A stretch of 64,000 nt of DNA, taken from positions 62,001 to 126,000 of the forward strand of contig NZ_PDEP01000011.1 of assembly GCF_002554705.1 (NCBI RefSeq), written 5' to 3'. Origin of the DNA: Longimonas halophila (lineage in GTDB: Bacteria > Bacteroidota > Rhodothermia > Rhodothermales > Salinibacteraceae). Of the stretch, positions 46,665 through 56,113 are shown piece after piece. Numbering within the stretch: position 1 is the stretch's first letter; each line of letters starts with the position of its first letter. The notes under the pieces are model-generated. The model did not search any database and was not told the DNA's origin. It saw nothing but the letters and a program-made list of their open reading frames with translations. The translations under genes were made by a program, and so were the position numbers.

Positions 46665-48860
46665 TTACTCCTCCGTATCGACCGAAAAGAGATCATCGGC
46701 GATGTCGGGGTTCACCGTGGCCTCTTGAACTGTGGCGCTCTGCGCCTCTTCGCCGTCACGGAGCGTGCGGGTGGTAAACGCCATCGTGACGCCGTCGACC
46801 TCCTGGTAGTCCGTAAATAAGTCGGTGAGTTGGGCGGGGCCTTGCTGCGTCATGGCGGTGTAGTCCATGCGCTGAGGCAGGTTCGACTCGGGATCAATGT
46901 AGAGCGTAAACGGATCCCCCACCGGCGGCGTAACGCGCACCGTGTGCAGTTCGGTGCCGTCTACCGTTTCGGAGCCGGTAGCCTGCACGGTCAGGTCCTC
47001 ATGGTCGAGGCGAGCCAGCAGGTAGGGCAGTTCGCGCCAGCGCTGCGGGTCGAACTGCTGGCGGACTTGCGGCGGAGCTTCCTGGGTCCCTTGTCCCGGC
47101 ACCTGCAGCCAGAGTGTTTCGCCATCGTCGATGATGGTAAGCGTGATGCCGTTGGGCAAGTCTTGCTCCAGGTAGAACCGGCCATCGGCAGCCAGGGTGC
47201 TGCGGCTTTCGGTGACTACTTCTTGCCCTTGCTGCTGCAGGGTCGTCTCCTCTACGATGCGTAGCGCGCTGGCATTGGCCAACGTTTCGCCGCCCAGGGC
47301 CTGCTGCACATCATCCAGCAGCGCCCGGCCTTCGGCTTGTTCCTCCTCAGTTGCTGCGGCAGGTTCCTCATCGGAAGGTGGGCTCGTGGGGATGCTAATG
47401 TCGATCGTATGTACCGTGCCGTTATCGGCCAGCGTGGTGAGGTCGCGCTCAAAGTCGGATTCACGGCCCAGCACCACGATGTGTGCATCGCTCGGACGGA
47501 GGTACTCCTGCGCTACGCGGTGTACATCTTCGGGAGTGATGTCGGCCATGTCATCCACCAGGCCCTGCAAAAAGTCGGTGGGATAGCCGTAATACTCGTA
47601 CGTCATGAGGCGCGAGAGTATCTGGCGCTTCGAGTCGAAGTTGAAGACGAACGAGTTCAGGTACGCATCGCGGGCCTGGTCGAGCTCTTCTTGAGAAGGC
47701 GGGGCCTCACGCATCCCCCGAATTTCTTCGAGGACCGATTCGGCAGCATCAACAGTGCGCCCACTGCGCGTAAAGACACCCGAGTAGAAGCGTCCGGGGC
47801 GGTCGTAGCCTGCGCTGTAGGTGCCGAATACAGAGTAGGCGAGCCCCTGGTCGCGCCGTACGTTTTGGAAGAGGCGTCCCGAAAAGCCGCCGCTCAGCAC
47901 TTCGTTCATGGCAAGAACAGCGGGGTAGTCGGGGTGCTCGCGGGTGATGTCGCCGCCATGCCCAATGAAGATAGTACTCTGGTTGACATCGTCTTTCGGG
48001 ATGAGGTTAACCGAGGGACCGGCGTCGGCGGTGCGCTCGGGAGGCTCGGGCGTAACGGCGTCGTCGCTGGGCGTCCAGTCGGCAAACGCATCTTCAAGCT
48101 GGGCCTGCATGGCTTCGGCATCGAAGTCGCCCCACACGCTGAGAATGATGTTTTCGGGATGCACGTACTGCTCGTGGAAGTCTACGAGGTCGGCGCGTTC
48201 GATGGCGTCGATGGTGTAGTATTCGCTGGTGCGGGCGTATGGGCTCTCCTCGCCGTAGAGCACCTGGTCGAACTCGCGCTGGGCAATCTGCTGCGGATTG
48301 TCGTTGCGCCGCGAAATGGCCGATCGCTGCTGATTCTTGGCGAGGTCGACCTGTTCTTGGTCGAAGCGGGGCGCGCGCAGCACCTCCGCAAAGAGCGGCA
48401 GGACCTCATCTACATTGTCGCTCAGCGTGGACATGAAGGCGGATCCGGAGGTGGAGCCCATGCCGGTTTCAACACTGGCCCCGAGGCTTTCCAGTTGCTG
48501 GTTGAGCTCATCGGGCGTAAGCGATTCGGTGCCGCCGCTGCGCATCACTTGGCCGGCCACGCTGGCCAGCCCCACTTTATCGGCAGGATCGTATACGCTG
48601 CCGCCAGCAATACGGGCGGTAGCGTTAACGAGCGGCAGCTCGTTGTCTTGGAGCAGCAGAATAGTCATTCCGTTGTCGAGCTCAACGCGCTCGGGTTCGG
48701 GCACCTGAAAGTCGCGCAGCTCGGGGTAGGTAAGCTCGGTGGCATCGTACTCAGACACCGGCACGTCATCGGGTGCCTGGGCAGCTGCCGGAGCTGCCAG
48801 CAGGCCCGTGCACGCAAGCGTCAGGGCGAGCATCCAAAGAGGGATTCGAAGTTGGGTCAT
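46665..48860 (-). CDS. M16-family peptidase-like subunit without HxxEH, fused to a LolA-like domain
   Basis: 731 residues from ATG 48860, with a signal peptide (cleavage near AAA|QA, residue 27). Residues about 60-480 are two M16 (pitrilysin/MPP-type) domains. Where HxxEH is expected the sequence reads GLASVAGQV, so this is a non-catalytic subunit. Residues about 505-731 resemble the LolA/LppX lipoprotein-binding fold (LLDDVQQALGGE, then LYIDPESNLPQRMDY). It is 64 bp downstream of the catalytic M16 gene. Such pairs form heterodimers in other bacteria. Confidence 0.88.
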   Translation of the reverse strand: MTQLRIPLWMLALTLACTGLLAAPAAAQAPDDVPVSEYDATELTYPELRDFQVPEPERVELDNGMTILLLQDNELPLVNATARIAGGSVYDPADKVGLASVAGQVMRSGGTESLTPDELNQQLESLGASVETGMGSTSGSAFMSTLSDNVDEVLPLFAEVLRAPRFDQEQVDLAKNQQRSAISRRNDNPQQIAQREFDQVLYGEESPYARTSEYYTIDAIERADLVDFHEQYVHPENIILSVWGDFDAEAMQAQLEDAFADWTPSDDAVTPEPPERTADAGPSVNLIPKDDVNQSTIFIGHGGDITREHPDYPAVLAMNEVLSGGFSGRLFQNVRRDQGLAYSVFGTYSAGYDRPGRFYSGVFTRSGRTVDAAESVLEEIRGMREAPPSQEELDQARDAYLNSFVFNFDSKRQILSRLMTYEYYGYPTDFLQGLVDDMADITPEDVHRVAQEYLRPSDAHIVVLGRESDFERDLTTLADNGTVHTIDISIPTSPPSDEEPAAATEEEQAEGRALLDDVQQALGGETLANASALRIVEETTLQQQGQEVVTESRSTLAADGRFYLEQDLPNGITLTIIDDGETLWLQVPGQGTQEAPPQVRQQFDPQRWRELPYLLARLDHEDLTVQATGSETVDGTELHTVRVTPPVGDPFTLYIDPESNLPQRMDYTAMTQQGPAQLTDLFTDYQEVDGVTMAFTTRTLRDGEEAQSATVQEATVNPDIADDLFSVDTEE

Positions 48861-48924
48861 GAGTCGAGGGGAGTCGTAAGACAAGAAGGAGGGTAGCAGG
48901 GCAGCGTGCGAGTGCGTACGTGCG

Positions 48925-50517
48925 TCAGTTTGATGCGTCGTCGCCAGAGGCATCGTCGTCGGTATCAGAGTCAGGGTCGGCATCGGAGTCATCAGCCGAC
49001 TTGATTACCCCCACGGTGCGGTTGCTACGGGTGAAGGTCTCTTCGGCGACGCGCTGCACATCTTCGGCGGTGACCGCCTCTACGGCGTCCACGTCTTCAA
49101 AGACGGTGCGCCAGTCGCCGGTAAGTGATTCCATAGCTGCAAACTGCCGGGCCAGGCCCATATTCGAGTTGAGCTGCCGGACCAGGTTGGCTCGTACGCG
49201 CGTCTTAGCACGCTCCAGCTCTTCGGGGGTGATGCCTTCGTCGATCAGGCGGTCGAGCTCGTCATAGATGGACTGCTCGATAGCCTCGGGAGACACGTCG
49301 CGGTTGGGTACGCCTATAAGTGCGAAGAGCGTGGGGTATTTGCTTCCCGGAAAGCTGGGAATGGACTGCACCTGCAGCGCTTCTCCAGTATCCACCATCG
49401 ACTGATAGAGGCGGCTGGTGCGGCCCTGCGTAAGCACGTCTTGCAGGACGCGGTACACCGGAGCATCTGGGCTGCGCATGCTGTCGCGGTGGTAGCCCAC
49501 GAGCACAAACGGCTGTGAATCTTCAACGAGTGTAACGCGGCGTTCGCCAGGCTGCTCGGGTTCTTCGGTCATTACAGGAAGCGGGGGCTCCCCGGCAGGC
49601 AGGCGAGAAAAGTACTGCTCAGCGAGGTCGCGCGCTTCGTCGGGGTCTACATCGCCCGCCATCGCAATGGTCAGGTTGTTGGCCTGATAGTATTTTTCGA
49701 AGAACGCCTCGGCTTCTGTAATAGAGAGCGTCTCCAGGTCCGACATGTGCCCAATGACCGGGTTGCCATACGGATGCGCTTTGAAGGCAGCAGCCACAAA
49801 CTCTTCGAGCAGCCGTCCGGTGGGGTTCGACTCGGTGCGCTGGCGGCGCTCCTCCATGACTACATCGCGTTCGGTGTAAAACTCGCGAAAGACGGGATAG
49901 AGGAAACGCTCCGACTCCGTTGCAAAGAAGAGTTCAATCTTGTTGGCAGGCAGGCTATACAGATAGCCTGTCGCATCGGCACTGGTAAACGCGTTGAGCC
50001 CGTTCGCGCCCTCGCGTTCCAACAGTCCATCGAAGGCTCCGGCGTCGATATACGACTCTGCTTCTTCCTGGGCGGTCTCGAACTCGGCTTGCAGCGATGC
50101 AATGCGAGCCGAATCGGCCTGCGGGGGGGCCTGCGCTCGCAGCAGCTCCTGGTAGGTGGCTTCCATCGCGTCGATGGCAGCTACCTCCTGCTCAATGTTC
50201 TGTGTGCCGATGCGCGTGGTGCCCTTAAACGCCATGTGCTCAAACATATGAGCAATGCCTGTTTGGCCCGATGGCTCATCAACGGAGCCTACATCAGCGT
50301 AGGTATGAAAGGACACAACCGGCGCCTCGGGACGCTCAATGACGACGAACGTGAGGCCGTTGTCGAGTGTGAAGGTCGTAACACGGTCTTCGAATTGCTG
50401 GAGCAGGTCTTGCGACGTGCCCACCTGCGGGCCTATGCTGGCCCATGTGCCAATGGCAATGAGCAACGCTGCCCACAGCATGCGCAAGGGACGCGAGGAG
50501 GGTGTTGAGGAAGTCAT
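48925..50517 (-). CDS. M16-family zinc metallopeptidase, catalytic subunit
   Basis: 530 residues with an N-terminal signal-type helix (about 12-30), so probably periplasmic or secreted. The zinc motif HMFEH (His90, Glu93, His94) lies in GIAHMFEHMAFKGT, and further acidic residues of the motif follow downstream (NKIELFFATESERF). A C-terminal M16 domain (about 230-480) contains the typical GDVDPDEAR block. Upstream partner of the non-catalytic M16-LolA gene. The C-terminus is a long Asp/Ser/Ala tail. Confidence 0.93.
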   Translation of the reverse strand: MTSSTPSSRPLRMLWAALLIAIGTWASIGPQVGTSQDLLQQFEDRVTTFTLDNGLTFVVIERPEAPVVSFHTYADVGSVDEPSGQTGIAHMFEHMAFKGTTRIGTQNIEQEVAAIDAMEATYQELLRAQAPPQADSARIASLQAEFETAQEEAESYIDAGAFDGLLEREGANGLNAFTSADATGYLYSLPANKIELFFATESERFLYPVFREFYTERDVVMEERRQRTESNPTGRLLEEFVAAAFKAHPYGNPVIGHMSDLETLSITEAEAFFEKYYQANNLTIAMAGDVDPDEARDLAEQYFSRLPAGEPPLPVMTEEPEQPGERRVTLVEDSQPFVLVGYHRDSMRSPDAPVYRVLQDVLTQGRTSRLYQSMVDTGEALQVQSIPSFPGSKYPTLFALIGVPNRDVSPEAIEQSIYDELDRLIDEGITPEELERAKTRVRANLVRQLNSNMGLARQFAAMESLTGDWRTVFEDVDAVEAVTAEDVQRVAEETFTRSNRTVGVIKSADDSDADPDSDTDDDASGDDASN

Positions 50518-51020
50518 GAAGAAAGGGGGCCTCGTGGGAGAATCAGCAGCGGCGATTAGGGGGGCGCATTTAAGGCATGCACCGTCGTCATTACGAAACG
50601 CTGTTGGAGATTGTTACAGCCTGTAACAGCGAGCAACATTAAGCTGTAGGGCACGCTGTATTTGAGCCGTGAAAAAGCATGATCGGGGGCTGGCGTGTCC
50701 CCTGATGCGTTACTGCATCTGTTTAAGACATCGGGAGTCCACAAACAGATACGCACAACAGCCGTTATCGCACGGTTGACATCAACCGTTGCGAATCTGC
50801 TGAAGCGACCAGATGGCGTAGATCTTGTTGTGTATCGGTGTCTGGTTTGTGCATGAGTGCCAACTGCATCAGGGGCAACACAGCAACTGATGGAAGAGCG
50901 TGCATTCGATGGGGCAGATATCCGTATCCTTTTGCCCCCCGCCGCGTATCGTGCTCCATACACGAGATATCAAAACCCAATAAGTATACATACAGCCAAA
51001 ATAAGCGTAACGATCTGCCT
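50518..51020. promoter_or_regulatory. Divergent regulatory region with two perfect palindromes
   Basis: 503 bp without a supportable gene, between the M16 operon (minus) and the DUF493 gene (plus). Two operator-like palindromes are visible: TGTTACAG-C-CTGTAACA at 50612-50628 and ACGGTTGA-CA-TCAACCGT at 50772-50789. The second contains TTGACA (50776-50781), but no clear -10 follows. The first is about 95 bp upstream of the M16 start. Confidence 0.5.
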
Positions 51021-51329
51021 ATGAGTCTACTATCGATGGGAAACGGAGCCCTCTCAGACCGACCCGATGGCGATGGGGCGTGGGGGCGATTCAAAACGCT
51101 GCTTGATGAGCAGAACGAGTGGCCTACGCGCTACACCTTCAAGTTTATTGTGCCAGCCGAGCAGCTTGACGAGGTGAAAGCCGTGTTTGGGGGCCATCCG
51201 GTGCGGGTTCGCGAATCGAGTAAAGGCACGTACAAAAGCGTGACAGCCCGCGTACAAATGGCGTCCAGCGAGGCTGTTGTAGACATATACAAAGAGGCGT
51301 CCTCCATCGAGGGGATTATTCCGCTGTAG
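51021..51329 (+). CDS. DUF493 (YbeD-like) family protein
   Basis: 102 residues from ATG 51021. The conserved core YTFKFIVPA...VKAVFG...SSKGTYKSVTARV...IYKEASSIEGIIPL is the DUF493 ferredoxin-like fold, with the usual GxYxSxT strand. YbeD-type proteins are small cytoplasmic proteins suspected to bind ligands or regulate neighbours. No specific role is established. Confidence 0.88.
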   Translation: MSLLSMGNGALSDRPDGDGAWGRFKTLLDEQNEWPTRYTFKFIVPAEQLDEVKAVFGGHPVRVRESSKGTYKSVTARVQMASSEAVVDIYKEASSIEGIIPL

Positions 51330-51527
51330 GCTGTTGTATGTGTCCGTATCCGCGTGTGGCGTGTGCAAATGCAAAACGTGGTTTGCTTTTTGCGCCTACC
51401 GTAAACAGTTAGACCACCTACTATCGTAAGAAGGGACGCAGGTCCACTGTAGTACGCCGCTGCGCCCTAATCGCCAAACGTGGGAGAGGTTTACATTCTG
51501 CCCACCACGTTGCCAATATTTTTGCTA

Positions 51528-53381
51528 ATGTCGCGCAATGCTCTTTACACGCTTGGTTATGTAACTGCCTACGTAGCACTGTTTGTGCTTGTTGAATGGG
51601 CCGGATATGTGCCAAGTACGGTATCGGTGGTCCCGACGTGGCATGCTGCTTCTGGGCTCCACCTGGCGTTGGCATTGCTTGTACCTGCATGGGTTGCAGG
51701 GCTTGCTATTGCTGTAGCTACTGGGGTTGAACTTGTGTTCATGCCGGCAATGTTGCCCGCGTGGGGCATTGGGGGCATGGCCGTTGTGTACGGTGGGGCG
51801 TACGTGGCGGCAGCACGAACCATGCAGCGCTACTTTGTCCCCCCACTGGCGTCGTTGCACACGGCTCGCGCGTTCTTGATAGGAGCGCTGGTATTTCCAG
51901 TGGTGCTGGCCGCTTTCAGCACCAGCGTCTTTATTGCAATGGGAGTACCGGGCTTTGGGTGGGAAACGTGGGGCACACTCGCAACCCGATGGGCACTGGC
52001 AGACAGCGCAGGCATCTTGACGGTGGCCCCGCTGGGGGCGCTGCTGGGGTGGTCGGTGCACCCGGCGTACGAAGACCGCGGTATCAACTGGATCGAATGG
52101 GTGCCATCGGCTCCTGTAGATCGCCTGATATATGTGCTGGAGTGGGGAATTGTACTCCTTGCGCTGTATGGAGCGTTCTTTGTCCCGTCACTGCATCCGC
52201 CACAGTACTATATCTGCTTTCTTCCGGTGCTGTGGATTGCGCTGCGGCATGGGCTTCCGGCTACCTCGGTCGCGGTGTTTGCGATTACGCTGGGCATCTC
52301 GCTGTTACAAGCCACAGGCGGATACCCAACCAGTGCGGTGGGCGAGCAGCTATTTCTGATCGTGTTGGCTGCTGCCGGGCTGCTGGTTGGCATGCTCATC
52401 TCCGAGCGCAACCGCGCCCAGTCGGTGCTTGCCGAAGCTGGAAAACGCTTGCGGGGCTATCTGCCTCCAGAAGCCGTACCCCCTGTTCCTCCTACGCATC
52501 GTCCGTCGGCCTCGTCGGCGCATGTGCTGGAGCAGAACACCGACCTGCTGGCAACGACGGCCGACCAGATTGCGGCGCTCAACCATGAACTGCAGGCTTC
52601 GCAGGAGCGGCTGCAAAACACGTTGGCTGCCACCAACCGTATGATGTCGATCCTTTCGCACGATCTTAAGAACCCGCTGGTCGGGATCCGCGGGCTGGCT
52701 GAGGTGCTTACCGAGCGCGACGGCCGGTCTGAGCGGGAAATGCGCATGTTACGTCTCATCCAGCAATCTTCCCAGCAAGCGCTCGACATGGTCGAAAATC
52801 TGCTGATGTGGAGCCGCCTCGATACCAACAAAATGGATGTTGACCCGCACCGCGTTGGGCTGCATATGATGGTCGAGGAATGCTTTACGTTGCTGGGCGG
52901 GGCGGCGCAGCACAAGCGCATTGAACTGGCAAACGAGGTGCCTACAACCCTGCAGGTGTACGTTGACCCGCGTATGGTAACCATTGCGCTGCGCAATTTT
53001 CTGTCGAATGCAATTAAGTTTACTGGTTCTGGGGGACGGGCTGCCGTTTCGGCTGCGCCGGTAAACAAAAGCTGGGTGCTTGTGGCGGTATCCGACACCG
53101 GTGTTGGCCTCAGCAAAGAAGCACAGCAGAAGTTGTTCTCCTCCTCGTCAGGAATGCGCTCGGTACCTGGTACCGATGGCGAATTGGGGACCGGGCTTGG
53201 GCTCCAGTTGTGCGAGGAGATGATTCACCGTCATCAGGGTACGGTATGGGTAGAAAGTACCCTTGAGAAGGGGACAATATTCTATTTTACCATTCCTCGC
53301 GAACCGGGTGTGTCGAGTTCGCCAGATGCAACGACCCTTCAGGCTGATATGCCAGATAGACTTGCTGCGCTACATGCCTAA
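51528..53381 (+). CDS. Membrane sensor histidine kinase with MASE1-type sensor domain
   Basis: 617 residues from ATG 51528 (a GTG at 51480 is an alternative). Residues about 1-300 hold 8-10 transmembrane helices of MASE1 type. A coiled-coil linker follows (about 335-370). The HisKA box has His378 in LSHDLKNP. The ATPase domain shows NFLSNAIKFT (N box), DTGVGLS (G1) and GTGLGLQL (G2). No response regulator gene is adjacent, so this is an orphan kinase in the window. The signal is unknown. Confidence 0.9.
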   Translation: MSRNALYTLGYVTAYVALFVLVEWAGYVPSTVSVVPTWHAASGLHLALALLVPAWVAGLAIAVATGVELVFMPAMLPAWGIGGMAVVYGGAYVAAARTMQRYFVPPLASLHTARAFLIGALVFPVVLAAFSTSVFIAMGVPGFGWETWGTLATRWALADSAGILTVAPLGALLGWSVHPAYEDRGINWIEWVPSAPVDRLIYVLEWGIVLLALYGAFFVPSLHPPQYYICFLPVLWIALRHGLPATSVAVFAITLGISLLQATGGYPTSAVGEQLFLIVLAAAGLLVGMLISERNRAQSVLAEAGKRLRGYLPPEAVPPVPPTHRPSASSAHVLEQNTDLLATTADQIAALNHELQASQERLQNTLAATNRMMSILSHDLKNPLVGIRGLAEVLTERDGRSEREMRMLRLIQQSSQQALDMVENLLMWSRLDTNKMDVDPHRVGLHMMVEECFTLLGGAAQHKRIELANEVPTTLQVYVDPRMVTIALRNFLSNAIKFTGSGGRAAVSAAPVNKSWVLVAVSDTGVGLSKEAQQKLFSSSSGMRSVPGTDGELGTGLGLQLCEEMIHRHQGTVWVESTLEKGTIFYFTIPREPGVSSSPDATTLQADMPDRLAALHA

Positions 53382-53592
53382 CCAGCGATAGCAGCGCCCT
53401 TCTTGTGCCGAGTCCGCATCAATTCTGTGAAGTGCTGTCGGTTGTGCATCTTATTGACCTGTTGTGGCGTGCTTGTTGTCCCTGTAAAAGCATGCGCACG
53501 CCACCGCGGCAGTTCGCACCCCACATGCTCCGCAAGGCGAGTGCGTCCTTTAACACACGCCCTCCTTACTTATCAAGCAGTCCCCCAATTGT

Positions 53593-54363
53593 ATGACCAG
53601 TCGACTTTCACTATTTGTTATTGCTGCGGCTCTGTTGTTTACCGGATGCGCCAGCGCGGGTGCGGTCGAGTCGCCCTCGGCACCTTCTGAGGCGCAAGCC
53701 GACGACCCCGAACCGCCTGTCGTTATGACAACGGAAGCAGCAACCCTCGATGACGCACTTGCGACTGCAGATGCCCTTGCAAGTGACTTGAACAACTACG
53801 AAGACCAGCGTGCGCAGACAACCAACCAGTTAGAAGAGGCCACGAGTCAGGCGCTGAATGCGCTTGAAAATGCCCCCTCAACCGAGGCTGTTCGCGAAGC
53901 AACGCGCGCCTGGCGCGAAGACTGGGACGCCGTGCGCGAAGAGGTCGACCTGCTGGCTACGCGATACGCCGAGGTGGCAGCGCGTACCGTAGGATACTTC
54001 CACCATCTCGACGCACAAACGGCAAACATCTCCAACGCCGACCTTCGCGCTGAAGAGCAGGAACGCAACGACGAGATTCATGAGTCGTGGCGTAGCACAG
54101 CCAGCGAAGCCACGCATGCGTTGCGCACCCTGCGGGCCAACTTGAAAAACGGCGACGACCTGTACGTGACGATGCTGAATGCCTCGCTGCGTTCCGGGTT
54201 TGACACGCATGTAGAGCGCCTGCGTGCCCTTGGCGAAGAGACGCATGCTGCGCTGGAATCGCTGGAGTCCATTACGTCGGAAGGCGAAGCACTGGTCGGG
54301 TCGCTCGACGAGCCGTCGTCCGACTCTTCTGCGTCGGATGATGCAGCGTCGTCTAACGAGTAA
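53593..54363 (+). CDS. Hypothetical coiled-coil lipoprotein
   Basis: 256 residues. Signal sequence and lipobox LFTGC (Cys19), then a Pro/Glu-rich spacer. A long helical, mostly acidic region follows (about 50-235) with heptad character, ending in a Ser/Asp tail. No family recognised with confidence; the layout resembles DUF2959-like proteins. It is followed by a good terminator. Confidence 0.78.
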   Translation: MTSRLSLFVIAAALLFTGCASAGAVESPSAPSEAQADDPEPPVVMTTEAATLDDALATADALASDLNNYEDQRAQTTNQLEEATSQALNALENAPSTEAVREATRAWREDWDAVREEVDLLATRYAEVAARTVGYFHHLDAQTANISNADLRAEEQERNDEIHESWRSTASEATHALRTLRANLKNGDDLYVTMLNASLRSGFDTHVERLRALGEETHAALESLESITSEGEALVGSLDEPSSDSSASDDAASSNE

Positions 54364-54455
54364 CCTTGATGCTGTTAGGAGCCTGAAGGGAGCGCCGCAC
54401 GGTTGCCTCCCACCAGATCTGTAATTGGCAGACAGACATCCTGCACATTACGCAC

Positions 54456-54490
54456 GCGCCCCGGGGCTGTAGCAGGCCCGGGGCGCTTTT
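54456..54490 (+). terminator. Intrinsic terminator between convergent genes
   Basis: Perfect 10 bp stem GCGCCCCGGG/CCCGGGGCGC (arms 54456-54465 and 54477-54486) with an 11-base loop, followed by TTTT then GTTG. It ends the plus-strand lipoprotein transcript. Confidence 0.75.
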
Positions 54491-54543
54491 GTTGTGTGGA
54501 AGGGTATGAGACGTTGTGATGAGGCTGCAGGAAGGGCGAAGAG

Positions 54544-55464
54544 TTATGCGTGGGCAATGCGGTTGAGCGCATGCCGTACCTGCTGGGCATACGTACCGCC
54601 AAAGTGGTTGAGATGGTTGATAAGGTGGTACAGGTTGTACACCGTGGCGCGAAGAGCAGCACCCGGCTCCAGAGGCCATGTGGCTTGATAAGCATCTCGA
54701 AACGCATCGTCAAAGCCGCCGAAGAGGTCGGTCATGGCCAAGTCTACCTCGCGGTGTCCGTAGTACACGGCCGGGTCGATGAGGGCGGGGCTGCCCGTGG
54801 CTGCAGACATGACGTTGCCGCGCCACAGATCGCCATGTACGAGCGAAGCAGGAGGATCGTTGGGGAGAAGCGTGGGGAGCCGTTCGAGAACACGGTCGAG
54901 CAGAGCATCCCAGTCGGCAGACCAGCGGTTGCGGGCGCGGGCGTGCTCCACCTGTGGCTGTAGGCGCTGCGTGCGGAAGAACGCAGCCCAATTGGTGGTG
55001 CGCGGATTGGCTTGCGGCAGCCGCCCAATGTGGTTGTCTACCCGAAAGCCGTACTGCGAATCGGTGTGGCGGTGCAGCACGGCAAGGGCCTCTCCAAAAT
55101 CTGCATCGAAGGTGGGCGGGGGCGGCCCTGTCTCGATCCATTCCATGAGCAGAAAGCCAGGACGCTCATCGGTTTCAGGCTGGGTCGCCACGACCTCGGG
55201 AATCCGAAACGGGGTGTCGGGGGTGGCCAGCGCATGGAGGCCGGCGGCTTCACCTGCAAAGGTGCGCGCCACGGTGCCGCGCCCCCACTTTAGGAAAAAC
55301 AGTCCGGCAGTTGTATCCAGTTGGGAGGCATGGGCAATGCATCCGCCCGACACCGGTGTAGCCGTGCGTAGCTCAGCACCAAGGGTGTCAGCGAGCGCCT
55401 GTCGCAGCGCCGGTTCATCGGCAAAAAGAGCGGTGTTAGACGGCGACGGGTCTGCGCTGCTCAT
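54544..55464 (-). CDS. Fructosamine/ketosamine-3-kinase family protein
   Basis: 306 residues. Seen: FFLKWGRG with the ATP Lys, LLMEWIETG, DNHIGRLPQANPRTTNW (family signature), a complete catalytic loop HGDLWRGNV, and ALIDPAVYYGHREVDLAM. It phosphorylates protein-bound ketosamines at O-3, which makes the sugar detach spontaneously. Bacterial members often prefer ribulosamines or erythrulosamines. Its start overlaps the stop of the upstream phosphatase gene (ATGA). Confidence 0.93.
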   Translation of the reverse strand: MSSADPSPSNTALFADEPALRQALADTLGAELRTATPVSGGCIAHASQLDTTAGLFFLKWGRGTVARTFAGEAAGLHALATPDTPFRIPEVVATQPETDERPGFLLMEWIETGPPPPTFDADFGEALAVLHRHTDSQYGFRVDNHIGRLPQANPRTTNWAAFFRTQRLQPQVEHARARNRWSADWDALLDRVLERLPTLLPNDPPASLVHGDLWRGNVMSAATGSPALIDPAVYYGHREVDLAMTDLFGGFDDAFRDAYQATWPLEPGAALRATVYNLYHLINHLNHFGGTYAQQVRHALNRIAHA

Positions 55465-55964
55465 GCGGCTTGGGGCGTAAGGTCATATTCGTCGATAAGG
55501 CGCTCGAGCAGCACCTCGGCGGTGCGGTCCACGATCTGGTAGACGTGCTCGAATCCTTCTTTACCGCCCTGATAAGGATCGGGCACTTGGTAGTTGCCGG
55601 GCTTGGGGTCGAGCTCGCGAAAGAGGCGCACCTTGCCGCTGTAGGCGTCGTTTTCGTCGAGGTAAAGCACATCGTTGAGGTTGCTCTTGTCCATCACGAA
55701 GATGTGATCGTACGCCTCCAGGTCGGCCGGTTGAAACTGCGAGGCGCGATGGTCTTCGATGGAGAGCCCGTGCTTGCGAGCCGTTTCGCGCATGCGTCCA
55801 TCGGCCTTGCTGCCCACGTGCCAGTCGCCTGTGCCCGAGGAGTCGATCTCGAATGCATCGGCCAGGCCCTGAGCCTCTACCTTCTCGCGAAACAGCCCCT
55901 CGGCAAGTGGGCTGCGGCAGATGTTACCCAGGCATACGAATTGGATGCGGATGGGAGTGTCCAT
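55461..55964 (-). CDS. Low-molecular-weight protein-tyrosine-phosphatase family protein
   Basis: 167 residues from ATG 55964. The P-loop CLGNICRS gives nucleophile Cys11 and Arg17. The general acid lies in VPDPYQGG. It is translationally coupled to the fructosamine-kinase gene. The two families are neighbours in many bacteria, so its substrate may be a sugar phosphate or phosphorylated amine linked to deglycation rather than phosphotyrosine (inference). Confidence 0.93.
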   Translation of the reverse strand: MDTPIRIQFVCLGNICRSPLAEGLFREKVEAQGLADAFEIDSSGTGDWHVGSKADGRMRETARKHGLSIEDHRASQFQPADLEAYDHIFVMDKSNLNDVLYLDENDAYSGKVRLFRELDPKPGNYQVPDPYQGGKEGFEHVYQIVDRTAEVLLERLIDEYDLTPQAA

Positions 55965-56113
55965 ATCACACAGCAAACGGTTGATGCGAAAACAAGAGGC
56001 CCTGCCCAACGGCAGAACGCGCGCAACGGAAACACCGCTGCGCATGCGATGCTTTACGACACGCCGTCCCGCATTGTGCCCACCGTTCCCCCGCCGCTTT
56101 GGCGCTGCCCGTT

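Noticed and set aside
47337-48896. A 519-codon open frame on the plus strand opposite the M16-LolA gene
   Set aside because: No domain or signal is recognisable, and the minus-strand gene is supported by a signal peptide and operon context.
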